Below are positions 14,401 through 22,700 of a stretch of 64,000 bases of DNA, one piece after another. The DNA comes from Liolophura sinensis (Eukaryota; Mollusca; Polyplacophora; Chitonida; Chitonidae), in assembly GCF_032854445.1 (NCBI RefSeq), contig NC_088301.1, forward strand, positions 12,396,281-12,460,280, read 5' to 3'. A program made the position numbers and the translations under genes. Within the stretch, counting starts at the first letter, position 1. Every line of letters starts with the position of its first letter. Under the pieces are notes generated by a model. The model had not been told where the DNA came from, did not search any database, and was given only the letters and a program-made list of their open reading frames with translations.

Positions 14401-16687
14401 ATTCTGGGCAACAGGACACATGGAAACAGTGTTGATGAGGCTGCGAGTGACGTCCCTTTGGCGCTGCTAGGGACCCCTCCCAGCTGCTGGCATAGAAAGG
14501 TCCAGATTTAACAGTCAACCAATGTCAAGATTTTTCTGGCTTCTTTCTCACAGTATGCACCAAAGCTTATTGGCCATGGAATGTTTGTGACTGAGCTGCA
14601 GCGTTATCGTTAACATTGTCACCTAAGGAAAATTAATGGAGGTCTGAGGCCATCATCTCTTCAAGGGAGATAATCAACACTGGTGGGCTGGAAAAAGGGT
14701 CAGAAATTGCCGGGCTGTAAATGCTGATATCTAATGATAAATAAATCATTACAAACTCACCTTGGGAACTGGTGGTGCTGCTGTTGCTTGGGCTGCTGGA
14801 GCTTTCTTTGTTTTTTTCTGAGTTTGATTGGCTGGTTTTGGGTAGGCAGTTTGAAGGTCCTTATGATTAACCTTTCCCACCTTAAACAACGGCTTTTTAC
14901 TTTCACTCTCAAGTTTCTTCTTTAACAGTCGCTCCTCCTGCCACTTTTTCAGTTGATGTAGTCTCGCAAAGCCTTTTTTGTCTACAACACATTTCCCATA
15001 ATATAATTAAATTATGCACACAGACGTTATGTGCTGCAAAATTTATATATACATTTAAATTTGAGTCACTGCTAACTTTGATTTAAAAAGAGAAGATAGT
15101 TCCTTCACAGTTGCGAAGTGCAGGAGACATGACAGTGTCAAATCAGAACTACATATGCACATGTAAGATACTTACAGTGCAGTTTCTCTGCTATCTGACT
15201 TGGGCATCTTGCACAAAGCGATGATTGGTTAAGTTGACTGTAATTACTGTGGCAACATATATTTTCAACATGTGTCGCCATGGTAGTTACAGTCGACTTA
15301 ACCTTCGATCGCTTTGTGCAAGAGGCCACTGGTCAGGACTTGTGACGGCACTACCATATAGCAGACCTTGTTTGCAAACATCCAGCACTACCACATCGTC
15401 ATGCTTTAACCTGGCAGAAGGTGAAATCTCACTGAAGCACTAGTAGCACTCCATTAACAATATGCTCCGAGTGTTCAGAGATGTATTCTTAGTAAAAGCC
15501 ACATATTGTTTGGTCGTTGACCTACATGTTAGAAAGAATCCTGACGATAAACATGAAAACTTTCGTCTTTGGTTCCAATTTCGCCTCCACCGCCATGTTT
15601 TAACATCGCTAACAACCAAACAATGCTATGCTTTATTTAGAATATATATTGGAACACACAGAGCATAATGTTAATGGAGCACTTCCAGCACTCCATTGCG
15701 ATCTCAACTACCGCCAGGTTAAAACAGTGATGTGGTAGGGCTAGGCTGTGAAGGCTACTCCTTGAATTGTGCAAATTCAAACCCGGCACAAATAAACCGA
15801 GTCAGCATTTCAGGAATCTCACGAGTTCATGCAGTTTAAGATGAGACTGGGTGGGGGCTCTCGCAAACTAAAATGCCTGAAAGGCATGACTTTACTGCAA
15901 CTCTGATGGCGCCATTGGCCCGAAAGACCTGGCTATGCAAGAAGTGTTTTCAGCCTAGCAAGTACCGAAAAATCTCACCTTTTAGCTGTGCGTTTGTCAT
16001 ACTAACGCACAGCCCCCACCCTGTCTCATCCAGGTCTAACTTAAGGCGCAAGACTCCTGAAATGCTGACTCGGCTTATTCTAAGCCTTAACAGCCTAGAA
16101 TTTAGCTGTCAAACAAAATATGTTGCCTATAATAAAAGTACAATGGAGTAGCCGTGGCTGAGGTGGTTGCAGTGTGCTAGCGCAGCGCAATGAAAGAGGA
16201 GCCTCTTTTCCAGCAACCTACAGATGGTTGTTGGTTTGCCCTGGCTCTGTCCAGTTTCATCCCACCATAATGCTGGCTGCAGTCGTCGTATAAGTCATGA
16301 AATATTCTTGAGTACGACTTAAAACGTCAATCAAATAAATATATAAAATAAAACTACAATGAATGACATTTCATATGAACTGTTTGATCACTAACTCGAG
16401 GGTTTCTTCTGTGATCTGGGTGTGCCAATTCTACCCGCCCTCCTTTTAGTAGGGGTACTGTTCTCGTCCGTGTGATCAGCCACGGTGCGGTCAGCGAATG
16501 AGTGCTGGGCACTGTCCGTCTCTTCTACCACAGGTGACATATCATCGCAATTTCTCCTTCGATTCACTTCTTCACTGCGTTGTTGTTTCCAGTCTAAAGA
16601 GCGACGGTGCACTCTAAGATTCCTCTTATCTATTGTAGAGGATTTTCTCTTATAGTTTGCAGCATTGCTGCTTGTAGGTTTATCCAT
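1..16687 (-). CDS. DLGAP5: DLGAP5/HURP-like spindle protein gene, 14 coding exons visible, 3' end outside window
   Basis: Exons on the minus strand, 5' to 3': 16687-16396, 14981-14761, 12548-12372, 11740-11638, 10995-10719, 10245-10139, 9390-8518, 5802-5553, 4416-4349, 3937-3752, 2765-2526, 1829-1669, 1157-1059, 510-315. Every junction keeps the reading phase, giving about 1083 codons before the left edge; the human protein is about 846 residues. The GKAP domain is seen in exons 11-13 (KYFRDLMDSE, IRTTVGQAQLLM, RFKQFTGLVDDCE, GFWDMIYFQ), and exon 14 carries the DLGAP5-type block VFDAGFFKVSSP. Exon 2 carries FKVG, as in human HURP. Family knowledge: HURP binds kinetochore microtubules near chromosomes and is under Ran/importin and Aurora A control. 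The excess length is mainly the 873-nt exon 7. The DLGAP5 call rests on N-terminal plus C-terminal similarity; DLGAP1-4 are synaptic relatives and fit less well. Confidence 0.88.
315..510 (-). CDS. DLGAP5: DLGAP5 exon 14 (VFDAGFF block), last exon in window
   Basis: Acceptor CATTGTAG|AAAAAA, donor GTGCAG|GTAAGG. It encodes KFAAFRAQMKKKNQ then KVFDAGFFKVSSPQK, the block that follows the GKAP domain in HURP. The donor leaves phase 1, so at least one more exon lies left of position 1. Confidence 0.9.
1059..1157 (-). CDS. DLGAP5: DLGAP5 exon 13 (end of GKAP domain)
   Basis: Acceptor CTTGACAG|GTAGAC, donor ACTAAG|GTAAAA, phase 0 at both ends. VDDVDKKFRELEKLKAGNW matches the family pattern of a helix following FWDM. 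Confidence 0.9.
1582..1697 (-). repeat. 43-bp tandem triplication of a splice-donor segment
   Basis: Units 1582-1624 and 1625-1667 differ at three positions, and a partial third unit (1668-1697) is the real exon end. Each unit carries the exon tail and the donor CCAG|GT. The copies fall in the intron just after exon 12. Confidence 0.93.
1669..1829 (-). CDS. DLGAP5: DLGAP5 exon 12 (GKAP core)
   Basis: Acceptor GCTTTTGCCAG|TT. The donor TTCCAG|GTAACT at 1668-1667 is the first of three copies of the same donor spaced 43 bp apart. The peptide KGQIRTTVGQAQLLM, RFKQFTGLVDDCE, ETTCSDLQGFWDMIYFQ is the best conserved stretch of the protein. Use of the first donor gives Phe-Gln-Val-Asp-Asp, as the family requires. 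Confidence 0.92.
2526..2765 (-). CDS. DLGAP5: DLGAP5 exon 11 (start of GKAP domain)
   Basis: Acceptor GTTTTCCTCAG|CA, donor GAGGATG|GTAAGG. KYFRDLMDSERCRLNGLCTTW matches the start of the GKAP domain (human form: YFRNILQSE...). The last codon is completed as Val with the TT of exon 12. Confidence 0.87.
3752..3937 (-). CDS. DLGAP5: DLGAP5 exon 10
   Basis: Acceptor ATTTATAG|AGAATC, donor ATAAAGG|GTAAGA. The peptide ENRPLPIDFDDIDSLIGAG is acidic and leads to exon 11 through an Ala codon split 1+2. No family domain is visible. Confidence 0.72.
4183..4272 (-). repeat. SINE family A fragment (tail only)
   Basis: A diverged piece with tgttttacgcc and gcattatggtggga, the reversed tail of family A. 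It is in the DLGAP5 intron between exons 9 and 10. Confidence 0.5.
4349..4416 (-). CDS. DLGAP5: DLGAP5 exon 9 (68 nt)
   Basis: Acceptor TTGTTTTAG|GATA, donor CGCCAG|GTCAGT. The peptide is IKILEASPMIEMTRRSRKKK. The exon is very short and was found only by requiring in-phase joining of exons 8 and 10. Confidence 0.68.
4590..4833 (-). repeat. tRNA-derived SINE, family A, near full length
   Basis: Read on the minus strand it begins with a tRNA-like head (box A TGGCTCAGTTGGTTAG, box B-like AGTTTTAAGTCC), followed by the GGCCGTACGTGG and CCTCCCACCATAATGCT body and the tail ending in acggtgtgaaacacc. It lies in the DLGAP5 intron between exons 8 and 9. Confidence 0.85.
5553..5802 (-). CDS. DLGAP5: DLGAP5 exon 8
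   Basis: Acceptor CTATTTTCAG|AA, donor GAATG|GTGGGT. It encodes EIEDVFSNVENMVTPKP then a strongly basic block (RRLRKSTS, AKKSARKKRSMSARRADKK). Phase connects directly to exon 7 and exon 9 (Trp-Ile junction). Confidence 0.75.
5861..5895. repeat. Perfect 16-bp inverted repeat with 3-nt loop
   Basis: The arm GAAATCTAACAAGATT and its exact complement are separated by GTT. The repeat is in the DLGAP5 intron just upstream of exon 8. Confidence 0.9.
8406..8476 (+). repeat. Poly-G / GGGTGGGG tract, G-quadruplex prone
   Basis: About 70 bases consist almost only of G with scattered T. It begins with a run of more than 25 G and ends 41 bases from the GC donor of DLGAP5 exon 7. In the pre-mRNA it is a C-rich tract. 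Long homopolymers are also prone to sequencing length error. Confidence 0.9.
8518..9390 (-). CDS. DLGAP5: DLGAP5 exon 7, long acidic exon with repeated Arg/Ser motifs and a GC donor
   Basis: Acceptor TTGTTTACAG|GGG. The donor reads CCAG|GCAAGT, the non-canonical GC-AG class, whose remaining bases match the U1 consensus as GC donors usually do. The 291-residue product is acidic and low in complexity. It contains three related basic clusters: RRSVRRSIRLQHA, RVRRSTRRSLRLASA and RRNSRIRRSLTE. It links in phase to exon 8 (G|AA). The length has no counterpart in human HURP and accounts for most of the extra size. It may be a phosphorylated, disordered linker; that is inference. Confidence 0.78.
9424..9665 (-). 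repeat. SINE family B copy
   Basis: It starts with the reversed tail (tgaacaatttttcagtcat) and contains the body gctgctgccacgaaagtatc and gacaccagacatgacacc, shared with copies near 11.4, 11.9 and 21.2 kb. It lies in the DLGAP5 intron between exons 6 and 7. Confidence 0.7.
9967..10076 (-). repeat. SINE family A fragment
   Basis: It contains ccatctgcaggttgctgaca and gctgcactagcaca, the reversed middle and head of family A. Confidence 0.55.
10139..10245 (-). CDS. DLGAP5: DLGAP5 exon 6
   Basis: Acceptor TTTGTTTCAG|TTGC, donor ACTG|GTATAG. This is a short charged linker (PKFPGLHSEKEKLSRTPVDK). Phases match exon 5 (2 nt carried) and exon 7 (1 nt carried). There is no recognisable domain; the call rests on splice phase and position. 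Confidence 0.7.
10719..10995 (-). CDS. DLGAP5: DLGAP5 exon 5
   Basis: Acceptor CATTTTTAAG|TG, donor CCAGACG|GTAAGA. It encodes WEFSFTAPANLSSFSFTPLS followed by a short FL block, comparable to the FxFxPL...F(L)TPS segment in the middle of HURP. It joins exon 6 as Arg-Cys-Ser-Thr-Pro. Confidence 0.78.
11355..11558 (-). repeat. SINE family B copy, diverged
   Basis: It shares gaagtatcatactgaagata, ccagccagtcacatta and actctaaccattatgccacc with the other family B copies. It is in the DLGAP5 intron between exons 4 and 5. Confidence 0.65.
11638..11740 (-). CDS. DLGAP5: DLGAP5 exon 4
   Basis: Acceptor ACCCACAG|GCA, donor CCCCAG|GTTTGT, leaving phase 1. The peptide TEVRTTRSRTSKAA continues the basic TRS repeats and ends in an Ala-rich tail. 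Both joins keep frame with exons 3 and 5. Confidence 0.75.
11860..12050 (-). repeat. SINE family B copy
   Basis: It contains gccgccaaagtgctgctgcc, ggtatcatgctgaagacact and catcatactgacacc. It lies between DLGAP5 exons 3 and 4. Confidence 0.65.
12372..12548 (-). CDS. DLGAP5: DLGAP5 exon 3
   Basis: Acceptor CTGTTAACAG|ACT, donor CATCCG|GTAAGA, phase 0 at both ends. It encodes an Ala/Pro/Lys/Thr-rich basic stretch with RVTRSTVSR, like the repeated R-M-T-R-S-A motifs of human HURP. No folded domain is seen. Confidence 0.78.
12549..14760. other. DLGAP5 intron between exons 2 and 3, no gene recognised
   Basis: The intron is 2.2 kb. A plus-strand open frame at 13948-14283 (111 codons, including GYDVDKNGDVIRLYCRLC) matches no family I know. 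It could be a decayed mobile element. Otherwise the intron is AT-rich unique sequence. Confidence 0.5.
14761..14981 (-). CDS. DLGAP5: DLGAP5 exon 2 (coiled, basic, FKVG motif)
   Basis: Acceptor TGTTGTAG|AC, donor CCCAAG|GTGAGT. It encodes LHQLKKWQEERLLKKKLE, a charged helix, then PLFKVGKV, matching the helix and FKVG segment of vertebrate HURP. The C-terminal third is rich in Ala, Pro and Lys. Confidence 0.85.
15207..15323. repeat. 117-bp foldback (MITE-like hairpin)
   Basis: Two 54-bp arms (15207-15260 and 15270-15323) are about 80% complementary around a 9-nt loop and begin with TCTTGCACAAAGCGAT. The repeat is in DLGAP5 intron 1. No clear target duplication flanks it. Confidence 0.8.
15384..15742. 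repeat. Long inverted repeat, second foldback in DLGAP5 intron 1
   Basis: The left arm 15384-15468 (AGCACTACCACATCGTC... to ATATGCTCC) is complementary to the right arm 15661-15742, with short interruptions and about 190 bp between. Confidence 0.72.
15791..16079. repeat. Long inverted repeat, third foldback in DLGAP5 intron 1
   Basis: The arms 15791-15862 and 16011-16079 share CCGAGTCAGCATTTCAGGA and GGGTGGGGGCT in inverted order. A weaker outer match (CTAGGCTGT) extends it to about 15745 and 16095. Confidence 0.72.
16149..16350 (+). repeat. tRNA-derived SINE family A
   Basis: The head agccgtggctgaggtggttg and gtgctagcgcagcgcaatg is followed by ctcccaccataatgctgg-like body, gaaatattcttgagtacgac and an AAATA tail. 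It lies in DLGAP5 intron 1, just downstream of exon 1. Confidence 0.85.
16396..16687 (-). CDS. DLGAP5: DLGAP5 exon 1 (start codon)
   Basis: The ATG is at 16687-16685 with A at -3 and G at +4. The peptide is basic (RNLRVHRRSLDWKQQR), like the start of HURP, whose N-terminal region binds microtubules. A GTG further upstream in the same frame is not used as a eukaryotic start. The donor is CGA|GTTAGT, phase 1, and joins exon 2 as Asn. Confidence 0.8.
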
Positions 16688-16774
16688 TGTGACCCTATCC
16701 ACTAGCTAAAGCTAACTAGCTACTTGCAAAAACTCCGTGCACATCCAGCTTTCTTTTCCTGTTGCACGTAAACT

Positions 16775-16968
16775 TTCAAAAAGCGAGGGAATGAAATTGA
16801 AAACATCTGATTGGTCGTTTAGTTATAAGGGGGCGCAACTGTGTAAACTAGACTCTCTCGCAGTTAAAGTAAACATTTGTGGTTTGCATGGGTCTGGCGT
16901 CTAATTTAGATACGAGGCAGTCATTGGTCAACGACATACATGATTTCGATGATGAAGGCTTTTATTGG
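16775..16968 (-). promoter_or_regulatory. DLGAP5 promoter: CHR-like element plus three CCAAT boxes
   Basis: On the gene's own strand, TTTGAA (CHR core) occurs at 16780-16775, 88 nt upstream of the ATG and preceded by CTCGC. CCAAT boxes are at 16814-16810, 16927-16923 and 16968-16964, all in the transcribed orientation. The nearest CCAAT lies about 30 bp upstream of the CHR. Family knowledge: NF-Y boxes about 30 bp from a CHR mark G2/M genes bound by DREAM and MuvB-MYB. The function here is inferred from sequence only. Confidence 0.55.
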
Positions 16969-18937
16969 TTAATTCTGTCCCGTCAGCAAAGCATGGCCTC
17001 AAATGGGTAAGAAAAATTCCCGCCGTTTGCTGCTGGTGTTAAAATTCACACAACAACGACAACACGTAACATCAGGATATCCCGTGTGAGAAATCAAGGA
17101 ATTAAAATATCATACTAAAGGAAGGGTAGTGTTTACTTACAGGCGCAATAAATTTTGGGTCTATGTGAGTATGCATTTCATTAGATTAGGGTAAAAACTG
17201 AAGAGCAGTGGTAAATAGTACTTTGTTGACACCGTTGTGAAATACCCTGATGCAAAAATAACTTACAAACATCATACATCCAAGCAAGCAAACATCATAC
17301 ATCCAAGCAAGCAAACATGGATCACTCAGTCTCACGTAAATGTAAATTGTATATTTTAAACGGTGAAAATTATATGCTAAATATCTGTTTCCCGTTCTTA
17401 TTGTGGGACTGGTGTGCTGTTACACTGATACTTATAGTCCATGCTATTAATATTGATAATAGCGTTGAAATTTAATGCTCTGCCAGGAAATCTGCTGTGA
17501 ACTTCTAATATTTGCTAAGCATGGCAGCTGTCTGCTTGGCTTTATCTTGCGCCGGATTTAGATGTATGGACGACAAATAGCAATGGAGCAGCTGACTTTG
17601 GTGAACCAGCTAATGGTGTGCATACAGTCCTAAATTTTCGCGGCCTCACCTTCACTCCCTAGGAGATTGCCGGCCTCAAAGATCATCGCCCTATGTTAAA
17701 ACTATACCAACATGTAGGGGCAACTGTGTCTCATATCAAAGCAATGACTAGTGACTTTCATATCATTTGGTTCATTTAAAATTTTGCAGAATTGAAATAG
17801 TGACTTTTGACCACACAGGTGGACCAGCTTTTTGACTAGTAGTTCTCATCTCATAATCTGTGTCAGTTAAATGTTGCAGCAGTTGAAGGATTCACACACG
17901 AGAGGCTACATTGTGAAAACTCTCCACAGCCATCATGGCAGATAGGTTTGGTTTTAACATGGGGTGATGATCTTCGAGGCCGGCAATCTCCCACGGAGTG
18001 AAGGTGGGACTGCCGAAATTGTAACGTGCATATTTGTGTTGGCCTGTACTTTCGCAGAAGACACGAGAAGCTTCCGAGGTGCAAGTTGTGCAGAACTCAC
18101 TAGTCCAAGAAAATCAAATAGAACATTGTGTAGCTTTACCCTGTAGTCTTAGCAAAGGTGCTTAATGGCACCTGGAGATACCTTTCACCACTGCTATGGA
18201 GTGCCAGTCTGATATCATGTTCAATCTGATAAGATCTTGCCAAACGTTAGTGGTTTACTCTGGGCATTCTAGTTTCTTCCACCTGTAAAAAGTGATTGCT
18301 GGGATGATATACATGTAAGTGAACAATTCTTCATAAGGCATTGAACACCAAACAAATTCAAGTCTCAGTCTTCAATCAGGTCATTTATATCTACATGTAC
18401 ATTCACCCTTTCCACTACTGACATTGCTATCCGTCAGGTTTAGTCAGGGGCATGTCTCAGTTTGAGATTATTCTAGAAGATATTGGAAAATTGGGAGATC
18501 CTTGGTTTCCTCCTTCCATCCATCTAAAAATGAATGAGTATATTGTTATCACAAACCTCTCAGTTCTCATGTTTTAGCACAGAACATAATGTTTCATTAC
18601 ATAGTTGTATGATGTTTTCATCTTGAATAACAACGAAATAAGTGTAGACTTGTCAGCTAGAGCTTTTAAATCCATTTCCAGACCCACAATACTATTTTCT
18701 TCTTGATACATTGTTGTTGCGTGTTCACTGACATATACTACATGTGCAGAAGTTATGTATTAAACACATTAACCATCGTATAGGTTAAGTCAAATATTCC
18801 TGAGAGAAAAAAAAAAGCAGCAAGAGAATAAATATTGTATGTCTGTTACTGCAATGTGTTTTATGCATTTCAGGTCCAGGTGTGCTGTTAATGGTACATG
18901 TGGCACTTGTGTATGTGGCCATAAGAGTGAGCAAGAC
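16969..18937. other. Divergent intergenic region between DLGAP5 and the kelch gene
   Basis: No coding gene is seen. It should hold the 5' UTR exon(s) and promoter of the kelch gene; the acceptor TTATGCATTTCAG at 18873 suggests a spliced 5' UTR. It includes a 26-bp direct duplication at 17267-17318 and an inverted repeat at 17645-18008. Confidence 0.5.
17645..18008. repeat. Inverted repeat, arms about 58 bp, in the divergent intergenic region
   Basis: 17645-17703 (CTCACCTTCACTCC, GAGATTGCCGGCCTC) is complementary to 17951-18008 with a few mismatches and a spacer of about 250 bp. Confidence 0.78.
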
Positions 18938-19717
18938 ATGGAAGGTTCCACTGATGATAGACAACCTCCTGAAAAAGTCATCCAGGAGTTCTGGCACCAG
19001 CAACATATAGGGGAAGCTCCAGATTTTGTGATTGAGCTGGAAAAGAACAATATTCCTTGTCACAAAAGCATTTTGCGGAAAGCGAGTTCTTATTTCGAAG
19101 CCCTGTTCTCCAGCCAAATGAAGGAATGTGAGAACAATCGAGTAAAGCTGATAGATACTCACGTGCATGATTTTATGTCCTTAATGAAATTTGCATACAC
19201 AGGTCAGTTGGACATTTCTAAAGAAACAGTGTTCTCTGTCACTGCACTGGCAAACATGTATCAGTTCAATTCTGCACTGAAATTTGCACAGAAATTCCTG
19301 GTGTCACAGGTGGCATCAGAAACGTGGCGCGAAATACTGCAGTTCTCAGAATTGCATGACTTGAAGGATGTACACTATGTTGCATTTCGATATGTGCTTT
19401 GGAATTTTTCGAAAGAGGTAAAATCAGAAATTGAAAACTTTCAAGTGCTATCGAAGACTTCACTTGAGAAACTGTTGGGACATCCGCTTTTGAACTGCAC
19501 GTCTGAATCGGAAGTTGTTCAGGTTTTGTCTGCCTGGTGTGATTATGATGAGAAGCGGACCCAGGAGGTTTTCGCTGATGTGTTCTTTTCTACTGTGTAT
19601 TTGAATGAACTCACAGCTGAAGAGCTAGATGCCATTCTGAATTTAAAGTGGGTCCAGAACAACTCAGCAGTCAAGAAATTTGTTGAGGAGACAGCTGTGA
19701 ATGAAATCTCAGCAAAT
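18938..19717 (+). CDS. Kelch-gene exon 1: BTB and BACK domains
   Basis: The ATG at 18938 has G at -3 and G at +4. The upstream in-frame sequence runs back to an acceptor TGCATTTCAG at 18873, so the exon has some 5' UTR or an alternative start. The donor GCAAAT|GTAAGC leaves phase 0. The exon carries the whole BTB-BACK half (260 residues). Confidence 0.88.
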
Positions 19718-22700
19718 GTAAGCGTGATTTTACCATGAACAGATTGTATTCCAATTCAATATTTTGTAAAGTCATGTTGAATCACAATATTATGGTATTT
19801 TATCTGAACATATATGCGTACATGTACATATGTGCAGAAATCAATGTGTTGTGTGAGTGGTTAAGCCAAACATCGCGTCAGCAGGAGACAGGAGTGTGGC
19901 CATACCTTAGATTTTACCATGAGAAGTCGTAAAACTCATTCCCTCCTGTAACAAACCAGTCCTATGGGACAACCCTTTTTTTTTCTTTGATTTATTACAT
20001 CACAATTAAAAGTGATTGGTATAAGGCCATGTATTGTTTTACCTGATCTGTCAATACGAATTCATGTTTTTATGTGTACTGGTATTTTTGATATAGTTTC
20101 GGTGGGACAACATTAAATGTGTAATGGATCACACTCATAAAATGACCAGAATAATAATGTTAACAGAGACACTGTAACCCAGGCAAAGACATTATTAGAT
20201 ACCATAAAAAGTTAGAGGGGCAGAGAGGGTTAGCCTGTTAGCGCGGCGCATTGACCCAGGAGCTTCTCACCAATACGGTTGCTTCCTGACTCCAGTTGTA
20301 CATGGGGGTGGTCTGTCAGCAACCTGCAGATCGTCTCTGCCTGCTTTCCTCCCACCATAATGCTGGCCACAGTTGTTTAAGTGAAATATTCTTGAGTATG
20401 GCATAAAACACCAATTAAATAAATAAGGAAATAAATTAAATACTTAAAAGTTATAAATTCACTTGCAGCTTGTCACTTCAAAGTAGAATAGGTAAACTAA
20501 TTCTGGTTGAAAGTTACAAGTTGAACTTGTAACTTTAAACTAAACATTTCTAATAACAATGAACAATGAGTTGCAGAAAGCAGTATATTTCATTGTGGGA
20601 TGGTTAGTTTGTAGACATAAGTAAACCAATAGATTGTTTGTGATTGTAACCTAAAAATAACATTGCAGAGGTTTTAGATTTGTACTTAGAAACTGAAACT
20701 GAAATATAAGTCTGTACTTCCCACATTTGGGGTACTTCATCAGAAATTGTGGTTTCCCATTTCTGTGCTTCATTTTCCCCCAATCAGTTAATCTCACCAC
20801 CATTTCCATTATATTAGTAAAAAAGTCCACAGCATGGTGTTAAATGACAATCAGATAAATAAATAAATAAATTTATAAATAAAATGTAGGCTTTATCCTT
20901 TGTCTGTTTGCAGGCATCGTCACAGTCCAAACCAGTTTGTAAGAAAACCAGGGCAGGCCCCCTGGTGTTGTTGTGTGTTGGTGGGGACTTGAACCTGGGG
21001 GAGAACAACTGTGCCATCCAAATGTATATACAAGATAGACATGACCAGTGGTGAAGCTACAGAACATGCTGACCTGCACCAGGTTTTCCCAACACAGAGA
21101 ACTAACATGGGTTACAGGGCAGTATGTGTTGGTGAGTTAAGATGTCTATCTGTTTGTATGTATGCTTTGGGTTTTTTCACACCGTACTTAACAATTTTTC
21201 AGTCATATGCCGCCAAAGTGCTGCTGCCTCTGAAGTATCATGCCAAAGAAACGAGACAGGAGTCACATTATACTGATACCCCACCCAGTTTTATTGTACA
21301 CGAGGCAACCAGTCATGTTTCCTGGCTCCAAACTCTTGTGCTGATGCGCGAGCTATACTCTAACCATTAGGCCATAAAATTGGAAGTATATGTCACTGAA
21401 TTATAATGAAAAAGCAACATATGGGTGGATATTTGATAAATGGGCGTTTATTGACAGTCCTGATCTTTGGGACTTGCTTCATATAAGTAGGTTGTTTTGA
21501 AATATTCAATATTATCGCCAGTGCATTGTAGAGAAGTGTTGTTGAGCATTGTGCTACACCCCAATCACAGAAAAAAATCATTACATGTACGTTTGTTGCA
21601 CTTCTGAAGTGAGACCATGGGGCTTAAACGACTGCCTCTTGCTTGTGTTTGTGCAGACACTGACCTTTATGTGATAGGAGGGGAGACTGTGTTAGGGAGG
21701 AACACCTGGCAGACAGACATCTGGAAGTATTCCAGCTTCTCTAGCACCTGGTCGTTAGCCACCCAGCTCCAACAGCCTCGGCGTCACCATGGTATCTGTA
21801 CACTGGGCGGAGAAATCTACCTGATAGGTGGGATAGGTCGCTTCAGACAGGTGTTAAACAGCGTGGAGAAGTATAATCCTCAAACAGGTATGGTGAGAGA
21901 CTTGGGTTCAACACCAAGTCATGTCATAGAAAAATCATCAAACAGATACGTATTTATGATAGGGAGGTGTTGGTTGTACTGAACTCCATCCCGGATTGAA
22001 ATATTTATGTCCTTGATTGGTGTCTTCTGTCGTACTGAGGAATATTTCACTTACATAAAACGACATCCAGCATTATGGTGGGAGGGAACCAGACAAAGGC
22101 CCGGGGAAACCCACAACCATGCGCAGGTTGCTGACAGAACTTCCCACATGGAACCAGGAGGTAGTTTGAATGAGCTGACTTGAACCTATTTGAAATAAGG
22201 TTATGGTCATGCATATAATATTTCTAGTTTCCATAGTAACATTATAAAACTGGTACCCGAGACATCTTCTCTAATTTAGAATAAAGCCGTTCAGATAAAG
22301 TTGTGACCTCACTCTGGCAGCTCAGTTATATCCTGGTGAGAATTGTTATATATGAGACTAAGGTATACATGTTACTCTGGCCTGTAATTACAAGCCATTC
22401 CTGCAGAAATTTTCACAACAAACATACCGTTGCTGCAAGATTTACAATCCCATCTTCAGAGTATTCTTAGAATTGCAACTGGGACAGAATTGAAAATTTT
22501 GTGACTGAAGGAAAGTGTATTGGTATGTAATTTTTTAGAAGTACTGTAATTTACCTAAATTTTAAAATTTTTCAAGTAACACTTTTTTGATTCTGACTTA
22601 TTTGACACACATTCCACATAAGAGTTTTTTTTTTTGTGAGAAGTTTTATTAATTCTGATGAAAAACTTAAGTGTTGGCATTAAAAGTATCATTTTAGGGC

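Larger units (their letters stand above)
19718..21613 (+). other. Kelch-gene intron 1
   Basis: It holds one family A SINE and one family B SINE; the rest is AT-rich unique sequence. No gene is seen. Confidence 0.7.
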
